Assembly (NCBI GenBank): GCA_041390105.1
Contig: JAWKQO010000002.1
Location: 744,001 to 808,000, forward strand
Direction of reading: 5' to 3'
Source: Gemmatimonadota bacterium
GTDB lineage: Bacteria > Gemmatimonadota > Gemmatimonadetes > Longimicrobiales > Gaopeijiaceae
DNA length: 64,000 bases
Below, one piece after another: positions 8,801-15,446 of this stretch. The stretch's first letter is position 1. Each line of letters opens with the position of its first letter. Below the pieces are notes generated by a model that was not told the DNA's origin, searched no databases, and worked only from the letters and a program-made list of their open reading frames with translations. The position numbers and the translations under genes are program-made.

Positions 8801-11800
8801 CCGTATCGTGGACTGGTCCTTGGCGAACCGCTTCCTCGTGCTGCTCGGAGCGGTCGCTCTGGCGCTGGGTGGCCTCCGAGCCATGATGACGACTCCGCTC
8901 GACGCCATCCCCGACCTGTCCGATGTGCAGGTGATCGTGCAGACGGACTTCCGGGAGCAAGCGCCCCAGATCGTCGAAGATCAGATCACCTATCCCATCG
9001 CCAGCGAGATGCTCAAGGTCCCGGGCGCGCGCGTGGTGCGGGGCTTCTCCTTCTTCGGCCTCTCCCTGGTCTACGTCATCTTCGAGGACGGGACCGACGT
9101 GTATTGGGCCCGCTCGCGCGTGCTGGAGTATCTCAGCGCCATCCGTCGCCAGCTGCCGAGTGGGGTCGAGCCGGCGTTGGGCCCCGACGCCACGGGCGTC
9201 GGCTGGATCTTCCAGTACGTCCTCGAGTCGGATCGGCATGACCTGCAGCAGTTGCGAGCCCTCCAGGACTGGTTCATCCGCTATCAACTCACGGCCGTCC
9301 CTGGTGTGTCAGAAGTGGCCAGCGTGGGGGGATTCGAGAAACAATACCAGGTGGAGGTGAACCCCGAGCGTCTGCGCGCCTTCGGGATTCCAGTGACACG
9401 CGTCGCCCAGGCAATCGGGGCGCACAACGTGGATATCGGTGCGCGCGTGCTGGAGATGGGTGGGCGCGAATACATGATCCGCGGCCTGGGCTATCTGGGA
9501 GACGTCGACGCCATCCGTGACGTCGCCGTGGGGGCCACAGAAAGCGGGACGCCCATCCGTGTGGCGGACGTGGCTCGCGTGCAGGCAGGACCTGCCCCGC
9601 GGCGGGGGGCCGCCGATCTGGACGGCAAGGGCGAGACCGTGTCCGGCATCGTGGTGATGCGGTTCGGTGCCGACGCCTACGAGACCATCGCCGCCGTGAA
9701 GGCGCGGCTCAGCGAGATCGAGGCCGGACTCCCGGACGGTGTGCGCCTGAGTGTGGCCTATGACCGCAGCGATCTCATCCGGCGCGCCATCCGTACGTTG
9801 CAGGAGAAGCTGGTGGAGGAATCGCTGATCGTGGCGCTGATCGCGGTGCTCTTCCTGCTTCACCTGCGCTCGGCGTTCGTGGCCATCCTGACCTTGCCGC
9901 TCGGCATCCTGGCGTCATTCCTGGTGATGCGCTGGATCGGCGTGGGGGCCAACATCATGAGCCTGGGCGGCATCGCCATCGCGATCGGGGCGATGGTCGA
10001 CGCGGCCATCGTGATGATCGAGAACATGCACAAGCACCTGGAACGAGCCGGCGACCCGTCCGACCGCTGGCAGATCGTGCGGGAGAGTTGCCGGGAGGTC
10101 GCAGGCCCGCTGTTCTTCTCGCTCCTGGTCATCACGTTCTCGTTTCTGCCCGTGTTCGTGCTGGAGCAGCAGGAGGGTCGCCTGTTCCGGCCCCTGGCCT
10201 TCACCAAGACCTTCGCGATGGCGGGGGCGGCCCTGCTCTCGATCACGCTGGTGCCGGTGCTGATGGGCTACCTGGTGCGAGGGCGAATTCGCCCCGAGCG
10301 CTCCAATCCTGTCAACCGGGTGCTCCGGCGCGCCTACGAGCCCGTGATTCGGATCACGACCCGCCGCCCCTGGTGGGTCGTGCTGGGCGCGTTGGCGCTG
10401 GTGGCTCTGAGCGTACTGCCCTGGCGGCGCTTGGGAAGCGAGTTCATGCCCATGTTGCACGAGGGCTCGGTGCTCTTCATGCCCACCACGGTTCCGGGCG
10501 TGTCCATCGCGCAGGCGCGCGAGATCCTGCAGCACCAGGACTCCATACTCGCTAGCGTCCCGGAGGTCGAGCGCGTGTTGGGGAAGGTCGGTCGGGCCAA
10601 CTCGGCGACGGACCCGGCACCCCTGGAGATGTTCGAGACGACCATCACACTGCGCCCCGAATCCGAGTGGCGTCCAGGAATGACCTACGATCGCCTCGTC
10701 GCGGAGATGGACGAGAAGGTTCGTTTGCCCGGGGTGACCAACGCCTGGACCATGCCGATCAAGGGCCGGATCGACATGCTGGCCACTGGTGTGCGGACAC
10801 CGGTGGGGATCAAGGTCTTCGGTCCCGACCTGCAAGAGCTCGAGCGGCTCGGACGGCGGATCGAGGAGGTGGTGGCGCGGGTGCCCGGCACGCGTAGCGC
10901 ATTCGCCGAGCGCGGAGTCTCCGGCTACTACGTCGACATCGACGTGCACCGACCCGACGCGGCACGTTTCGGCCTGAACGTGGGCGATATCCACGACGCG
11001 GTCGTGTCGACCATCGGCGGCGTAGATGCTGCGTATACCGTCGAAGGGCGCGAGCGGTACGCCGTCAACGTGCGCTACCCGCGTGAGCTGCGGGACGACG
11101 TGGAGAAGCTTCGTCAGGTCCTGATTCCCGCTGGGGGTGCGCAGATCCCTCTCGGGCAGGTAGCGGGAGTGGACGTGGTCCAGGGTCCCATGGCCATCAA
11201 GACGGAGAACGCGTTCCCGGTCGCGACGGTGTTCGTGGACATCGGCGAGCGAGACGTGGGGCGCTACGTACGGGATGCCCAAGCAGCGGTCAGTCGCGAG
11301 GTCACGCTACCCGCCGGGTACACGGTGGTGTGGAGCGGCCAGTACGAGTTCATGCAACGCGTCACCGAGAAGATGCGCATCGTGGTGCCCATCACCCTGG
11401 CGATCATCTTCCTTCTGCTCTACTTGAGCTTCCGCAACGCCGCCAAGGTGGGGATCGTCATGGTGGCCGTGCCTCTCTCTCTGGTTGGCGGCGTGTGGTT
11501 CCTGTGGATGCTCGGATACAACACGTCCGTCGCCGTGTGGATCGGCTTCATCGCACTCGCCGGGGTCGCCGCCGAGACCGGTGTCGTGATGCTCATCTAC
11601 CTGGATGAGGCCTACCGTCGACATCGGGAGGAAGGACGGATGGCGTCGGAGGCGGATCTGGCGGAAGCGGTGCGCGAAGGAGCGGTCGAGCGCCTCCGGC
11701 CCAAGATGATGACCGTGACCGCCATCATAGCGGGGCTGCTGCCCATCCTGTGGAGTCACGGCACGGGGGCGGATGTGATGAAGCGGATCGCGGCGCCGAT

Positions 11801-11900
11801 GGTCGGAGGCATGGTGAGCGCCACCCTACAGACGCTGGTGGTCATTCCGGCGCTCTACCTGATCTGGCGTCGTCGACAACTCCGAGGGCGCAGTCTGTGA
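8793..11900 (+). CDS. Heavy-metal efflux RND pump, CusA type (Cu+/Ag+)
   Basis: This is a proton-driven inner-membrane pump of 1035 residues with twelve helices and two periplasmic loops. The fourth helix reads GGIAIAIGAMVDAAIVMIEN (about 392-411), the pattern of monovalent-metal CusA proteins rather than the DFG pattern of CzcA. D403 and E410 are the likely proton-relay residues. The three methionines that bind Cu(I) in E. coli CusA (M573, M623, M672) have counterparts at M563 (LFMPTTVPG), M613 (LEMFETT) and M662 (RIDMLATG). Operon position and the Met-rich adaptor agree with copper/silver export. The gene ends 13 bases before the convergent sigma factor stop. Confidence 0.95.
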   Translation: MIDRIVDWSLANRFLVLLGAVALALGGLRAMMTTPLDAIPDLSDVQVIVQTDFREQAPQIVEDQITYPIASEMLKVPGARVVRGFSFFGLSLVYVIFEDGTDVYWARSRVLEYLSAIRRQLPSGVEPALGPDATGVGWIFQYVLESDRHDLQQLRALQDWFIRYQLTAVPGVSEVASVGGFEKQYQVEVNPERLRAFGIPVTRVAQAIGAHNVDIGARVLEMGGREYMIRGLGYLGDVDAIRDVAVGATESGTPIRVADVARVQAGPAPRRGAADLDGKGETVSGIVVMRFGADAYETIAAVKARLSEIEAGLPDGVRLSVAYDRSDLIRRAIRTLQEKLVEESLIVALIAVLFLLHLRSAFVAILTLPLGILASFLVMRWIGVGANIMSLGGIAIAIGAMVDAAIVMIENMHKHLERAGDPSDRWQIVRESCREVAGPLFFSLLVITFSFLPVFVLEQQEGRLFRPLAFTKTFAMAGAALLSITLVPVLMGYLVRGRIRPERSNPVNRVLRRAYEPVIRITTRRPWWVVLGALALVALSVLPWRRLGSEFMPMLHEGSVLFMPTTVPGVSIAQAREILQHQDSILASVPEVERVLGKVGRANSATDPAPLEMFETTITLRPESEWRPGMTYDRLVAEMDEKVRLPGVTNAWTMPIKGRIDMLATGVRTPVGIKVFGPDLQELERLGRRIEEVVARVPGTRSAFAERGVSGYYVDIDVHRPDAARFGLNVGDIHDAVVSTIGGVDAAYTVEGRERYAVNVRYPRELRDDVEKLRQVLIPAGGAQIPLGQVAGVDVVQGPMAIKTENAFPVATVFVDIGERDVGRYVRDAQAAVSREVTLPAGYTVVWSGQYEFMQRVTEKMRIVVPITLAIIFLLLYLSFRNAAKVGIVMVAVPLSLVGGVWFLWMLGYNTSVAVWIGFIALAGVAAETGVVMLIYLDEAYRRHREEGRMASEADLAEAVREGAVERLRPKMMTVTAIIAGLLPILWSHGTGADVMKRIAAPMVGGMVSATLQTLVVIPALYLIWRRRQLRGRSL

Positions 11901-11913
11901 ATGAAGACCGCGC

Positions 11914-12480
11914 CTAGCCCTCGGCCCCGTGGATTTCACGGTAGAGCCAGGCGCGCGCCATGCGGAGATCGCGGTGCACGGTGGCGGGAGACACGTCGAG
12001 GACCTTGGCGATCTCCTCGTAGCCCAGACCGCCGAAGTAGAGCAGCTCGATCGCCTTTGCCTTGCGCTCGTCCAGTTCGCTCAAGCGCTGAAGAGCGGCG
12101 TCGAGGTCCAGGAACGTGTCGGGCCGTGCGTCCGCTGCCAGATCCTCGTGCAGCGTGACGCCGACCTGCCCCCCGCCGCGCTTCTCCCGCGATCGCTTGC
12201 GGGCGTGGTCCACCAGAATCCGCCGCATGGTGCGGGCGGCCACGGCAAAGAAGTGGCCGCGCCCTTCCCAGGCGACGTCGGAGCCCGCAACTCTGAGATA
12301 GAGCTCGCTGACGAGGGCCGTGGCCTGCAGCGTGTGTCCAGATTTCTCGTTTTGCAGGTAGCGCTGAGCGAGGGCATGCAGATCCCGGTACACGAGCGGC
12401 ATCAGCTGCTCGAGCACGGCTTCGTCTCCCTCACGCCACTCGAGCACGAGGCGGGTGATGTCGGGCGCGGACTCGTTCAT
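11914..12480 (-). CDS. ECF-type RNA polymerase sigma factor
   Basis: This is a 188-residue sigma-70 family protein of the extracytoplasmic-function type. It resembles the subgroup with HTLQATALVSELYLR in region 2 and ARTMRRILVDHARKR in its second half. Region 4 contains a helix-turn-helix, YEEIAKVLDVSPATVHRDL, preceding RMARAWLYREI. I chose the ATG at 12480 (MNESAPDITRLV), because the longer version from 12615 adds a Pro/Gly-rich stretch unlike the family. A lipoprotein gene lies 74 bases upstream on the same strand. No anti-sigma factor is adjacent. In this subgroup the partner is often a Ser/Thr kinase elsewhere. Confidence 0.9.
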   Translation of the reverse strand: MNESAPDITRLVLEWREGDEAVLEQLMPLVYRDLHALAQRYLQNEKSGHTLQATALVSELYLRVAGSDVAWEGRGHFFAVAARTMRRILVDHARKRSREKRGGGQVGVTLHEDLAADARPDTFLDLDAALQRLSELDERKAKAIELLYFGGLGYEEIAKVLDVSPATVHRDLRMARAWLYREIHGAEG

Positions 12481-12554
12481 GGGCGCAATATGCGAAGGTC
12501 CGCCGCCCGGGCCAGTCGGCACCCGCGGGGCCTCTTTCGCCAGGGCCACCGTCC

Positions 12555-12980
12555 TCAGAAGGCCCGGCTGAGGCTCATGGTGCCCTGGCTGACCGAGACC
12601 CGTCCTGAGCCGCATGGTTGGGAGGTCTGGGCACGCCGGGCCACGCCGCTCAGCGCGCTGGCCTGTTCGGCCAGCTGCAGCCCGCTACTGCCCCAGCTCA
12701 CACAGGTGTTGGGGTCCGCCGCGGTGCCCCAGCTGAAGACACCGGTCGCGGGATCCAGCGTGCCCGTCAGGGACTGGGTGGTGGAGCCGGCAGTGAAGTC
12801 GCCCGACACGTCGTTGCCCGACTGACGCAGGACCATCCGCACGGTTGTGCTGGCGCCGAAGGTGCCGGTCCAGGTGCCCGTCAGGTCCGGGCCTCCCGAG
12901 TCGGGGCCGGTGCCGGTGTCGCAGGCGCCCAGGAGCGGTGCCAGGGCCGCGAGGAGGAGCAGTTGTGTCAGGGTTCGCAT
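12555..12980 (-). CDS. Small lipoprotein, unknown function
   Basis: A 141-residue protein with a lipoprotein signal ending at C20 (LAPLLGACDTG). The mature part reads like a lipocalin-like or hydrophilic beta domain, with LTGTWTGTF, VRMVLRQSGNDVSGDF and LTGTLDPATGVFSW. This strand pattern recurs in many small bacterial lipoproteins without known function. Two or three further Cys residues occur (CVSW, PCGSG). It is divergent from the peroxiredoxin gene, with a 182-base intergenic region that should hold both promoters, and it lies upstream of the sigma factor gene on the same strand. Confidence 0.72.
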   Translation of the reverse strand: MRTLTQLLLLAALAPLLGACDTGTGPDSGGPDLTGTWTGTFGASTTVRMVLRQSGNDVSGDFTAGSTTQSLTGTLDPATGVFSWGTAADPNTCVSWGSSGLQLAEQASALSGVARRAQTSQPCGSGRVSVSQGTMSLSRAF

Positions 12981-13162
12981 GGGAGGCCTCGCCAGGGGAT
13001 CGGGTTCCTACCTCCAAAGGCGCTGTTCGGGCGGTTCCACCCTCATGCCCCCAGGGAAGGCCCCTCCGCACTCGGACGCGCCCTGGCGCGGACCGCTCGC
13101 TGCTCGGTAGGGTACGGGCCAGGAATACCAACGTCGTCCCTTCCACCGAGGAGCAAGCCCGG

Positions 13163-13750
13163 ATGCGCCGATTCGCAGCGTTCGTACTCCTCGCGGGGGC
13201 GCTCAGCATGGGGAAGGCCGCTCCTGCAGCGGCCCAGCAAACGGGCTCGGGACTGCTGGCCGTCGGCCAGATGGCGCCCGACTTCGCGCTACCGGGAGCG
13301 ACCCGCTTCGGGGCCCTGGATCAACCCGTTCGGCTGAGTGACTACCGCGGTGAGACTGTGGTGCTGGCGTTCTTCTTCAAAGTCAGGACGCGTGGCTGAA
13401 CAGTCCAAATGAATGCGTACCGTGATCAGTACGCCAGCCTGTTTCACGGGGGCCAGAACGTGGTCCTCATCGGAATCTCGAACGACTCGCAGGAAGAGTT
13501 GCGTTCCTGGCTCAAGGACGCGGACTACCCGTTCCTGTTCGCCAGTGATCAAGCTCACCAGGGTGCGACCTACCAGGCGTACGGAGGTGGGCTGCGGGAC
13601 ACCGGCAACATCGATAGCCGCACGGTCATCGTGGTGGGCCCGGACGGGCGGATTACGGGTGTGATCCCGCAATTCAACCAGGTGGATCCACAGGCCTACG
13701 AGGAGTTGCAGGCCATGATCGACGCGGTGACTCCCGAACCGGAGAGCTGA
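13163..13750 (+). CDS. Exported peroxiredoxin-like protein with in-frame TGA, probable selenoprotein
   Basis: Read through the TGA at 13397-13399 this is a 195-residue peroxiredoxin. GAGGAG precedes the ATG. Residues 1-24 form a signal peptide. GQMAPDFALPGATRFG and LSDYRGETVVLAFFF are the classic AhpC/TSA opening. The active-site stretch is KVRTRG-TGA-TVQMNAYRDQY, so residue 79 sits where family members have the peroxidatic Cys (T-x-x-C, Thr76 kept). The rest continues in the same frame: NVVLIGISNDS, then the DSRTVIVVGPDG strand with the usual Arg. No cysteine occurs anywhere, so residue 79 would be the only redox centre. The usual Pro seven residues before it is Phe72. A SECIS-like hairpin follows the TGA and a strong terminator follows the gene. 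The alternative is a nonsense-mutated pseudogene ending after 78 residues. Confidence 0.82.
13397..13434 (+). promoter_or_regulatory. UGA codon and SECIS-like hairpin
   Basis: The in-frame TGA is at 13397-13399. Fifteen bases later GCGTAC (13415-13420) pairs perfectly with GTACGC (13429-13434) around an 8-base loop CGTGATCA. Within that loop a further G-C pair can form after a C.A mismatch, leaving UGAU at the tip. Bacterial SECIS elements are known to be hairpins just downstream of UGA, with the apical loop about 16-37 bases away and a G among its first bases. Both conditions are met. The fold was drawn by hand. Confidence 0.6.
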
Positions 13751-13782
13751 CCCCGAGCGGCGGCGACCGGCCCCAGGAACGA

Positions 13783-13815
13783 CGGCCCGGCCGAGCGTGA
13801 AGCTCTGCCGGGCCG
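13783..13815 (+). terminator. Rho-independent terminator after the peroxiredoxin gene
   Basis: CGGCCCGGC (13783-13791) pairs with GCCGGGCCG (13807-13815). Inside, GAGC (13793-13796) pairs with GCTC (13802-13805). The stem is followed directly by a T-rich run GTTTGTTGTTGT. It sits 33 bases after the stop and before the convergent TlpA-like gene, and its position supports the longer, read-through gene model. Confidence 0.85.
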
Positions 13816-13916
13816 GTTTGTTGTTGTAGCCGTCTACGCGCACTCGATGCGGCTGCGCCGCGCAACCGACCGATCAACCCGCCGAGGCGTTGCCTACTCG
13901 AGGGTGCTACCAGGTG

Positions 13917-14429
13917 TCAGTCGCTGCCGGCGACTGCAGCCATGGCGCCCAGCAGATCCTGGTCGGCGCCAACTCCCGTGTACACCACCTTCCCCTGGGC
14001 GTCCAGGATCACCACCACGGATGTGGTGGTGGCATCGTACGCGCGTACGGCGGTTCCTTTCCCATCCCACAGGTACGGGTAGCCGGGTTCGTGCTGCTCC
14101 ACATGGCGGCGCACCCGCCGCAGGGACTGGGACACGCCCACCGCCACCGCCACGACGGCCACACGGTCTCCGTACGCATCATGGATGCGATCGAGTTGGG
14201 GCTGAAGCGCCTCGCAGTTCTCGCACCAGGTCGCCCAGAACTCGATCAGCGCCGGCTTGCCGCGCGTGTACTGGAGCAGATCCACGGCGTTGCCGTCGAG
14301 GTCCTCCAAGGTCGCGGCGGGGGCCGGCGTACCGAGCGAAGGGCCCACCCCGGAGGACTGGGCGGACAGGGCGGAGGGCAGGAGGGCGCCACAGAACAGC
14401 GCCAAACGCCACAGCGGACGAGCTCTCAT
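13917..14429 (-). CDS. Exported TlpA-like thioredoxin-fold protein
   Basis: A 170-residue thiol-disulfide oxidoreductase with a signal peptide (LALFCGALLPSALSAQ) and a redox-active EFWATWCENCEAL motif (CxxC) at about residues 66-78. LGTPAPAATLEDLDGNAVDL before it and YPYLWDGKGTAVRAYD after it are typical of the TlpA/ResA group, which works in the periplasm keeping partner thiols reduced. It lies downstream of the DsbD/CcdA-like gene on the same strand (147-base gap) and converges on the selenoprotein-like peroxiredoxin gene. A hairpin at 14471-14489 lies in the gap. A role as electron donor to that peroxiredoxin is an inference from proximity. Confidence 0.9.
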   Translation of the reverse strand: MRARPLWRLALFCGALLPSALSAQSSGVGPSLGTPAPAATLEDLDGNAVDLLQYTRGKPALIEFWATWCENCEALQPQLDRIHDAYGDRVAVVAVAVGVSQSLRRVRRHVEQHEPGYPYLWDGKGTAVRAYDATTTSVVVILDAQGKVVYTGVGADQDLLGAMAAVAGSD

Positions 14430-14576
14430 CAGTGGGTCGATTCCTTCGCTGCGGGTGGAGGTCGCGGGGACGGGGCTTCGGAAGCCCCGGGTCTGTTTCC
14501 TCGAACGCCCGAACGGGGCTCCAGGTTCCTCAGGGGGGCGGCGCTGCCCAGACGAGCCGGGCGGGATGCGGGTGTG

Positions 14577-15317
14577 CTACAGGTTGTATCCGGCCTTCAC
14601 GAAGTAGTACTGGGCCATGGCGATCATGAGCAATGCCGCGATGCGTTTGACCCAAACCATCCAGGGACCGGAGGACGGCAACAGGGCCAGTGTGCCCGAG
14701 AAGATGCCCACCACCACCAGCAGGGCCGTCATCCCGAGCGAGAAGACGAACAGATAGACGAATCCCATCAGGCCCGCCCCGGTCGCGGCCACCCAGGTCA
14801 GCACCACCGCGAAGGCCGGTGCGCCGCAGGGCGCCGCGACCACCCCGGAGGTCGCGCCCAGCAGGAACACGGCCGGGAAGCTCCCGCCCTCCTGCCGACC
14901 CGCCCATTGCATGAGTCGACGAGGCACGGGGACGGGGAGCACATCGAGCATGGTGAGGGCGAACAGGAGAAGCAGATTCCCGACCACCAGCAGTGCCCAG
15001 GGGCTCGCGCTCACAGTGCCGAACAGGGTCCCGGTCACGCCCGCCAACGCGCCCAGCAACGCGTACAGGAGGGCCATTCCCAGCGCGTAGGTCAGCGTCA
15101 GCGCCACAGTGCGACCTCGCGATTGCCCTTCCCGGGCCGTGCCCGCGATCACCGACACCGTGATCGGGATCATCGGATAGACACACGGCGTCAGGCTGGT
15201 GAGCAGCCCCGCCCCGAAGAGCGTGGCCAGCGCCAGCAGTGGCCTGGTGGCCAGCGCCTCGGAGAGCCCACCGGCGGGCTCGATCTGCAGGATGGCTTCG
15301 AACACCAGGTGCCCCAT
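14577..15317 (-). CDS. DsbD/CcdA-type membrane electron carrier
   Basis: This polytopic inner-membrane protein (246 residues from ATG 15317) matches the transmembrane domain of DsbD or its short form CcdA. These carry electrons from cytoplasmic thioredoxin to periplasmic acceptors. The two redox cysteines are visible in LTSLTPCVYPMIPITV (first helix) and GVVAAPCGAPAFAVVL (fourth helix). A longer in-frame start at 15863 would run far into the divergent gene and has no membrane-protein character. No strong ribosome site is seen at 15317, so the start is uncertain by a few residues. The DsbD alpha and gamma domains are absent, so the downstream TlpA-like protein may serve as the periplasmic acceptor. 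Confidence 0.88.
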   Translation of the reverse strand: MGHLVFEAILQIEPAGGLSEALATRPLLALATLFGAGLLTSLTPCVYPMIPITVSVIAGTAREGQSRGRTVALTLTYALGMALLYALLGALAGVTGTLFGTVSASPWALLVVGNLLLLFALTMLDVLPVPVPRRLMQWAGRQEGGSFPAVFLLGATSGVVAAPCGAPAFAVVLTWVAATGAGLMGFVYLFVFSLGMTALLVVVGIFSGTLALLPSSGPWMVWVKRIAALLMIAMAQYYFVKAGYNL

Positions 15318-15446
15318 GGAGCGGTTCGCCGGTAGGAGGAAGGCATGGCCCCGACGTAGAGAGCGTGGCCCGGAGTATGCGTGGCGCGCAGTGGGTAGGG
15401 AAGCGGCGGCGTTGACCCGCGGTTCCCCCAAGCGGTACGGTGAGAC

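Noticed and set aside
9915..11282. 455-residue minus-strand frame inside the CusA-type gene
   Set aside because: It has shadow composition with no recognisable motif, while the plus strand encodes a full RND pump.
13397..13399. Peroxiredoxin gene broken by a frameshift or simple nonsense mutation
   Set aside because: The two halves are in the same frame, so there is no frameshift. The stop lies exactly at the catalytic position and a SECIS-like hairpin and a strong terminator are in place. A pseudogene cannot be ruled out without genome data, but it is the weaker reading.
13409..13750. Separate gene starting at ATG 13409
   Set aside because: No ribosome site precedes it, and it would be a peroxiredoxin lacking its N-terminal strands and active site.
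14471..14489. Hairpin CGGGGCTT/AAGCCCCG between the DsbD-like and TlpA-like genes
   Set aside because: The loop is only three bases and no T-run follows on the minus strand, so I do not list it as a terminator. It may still attenuate expression of the TlpA-like gene.
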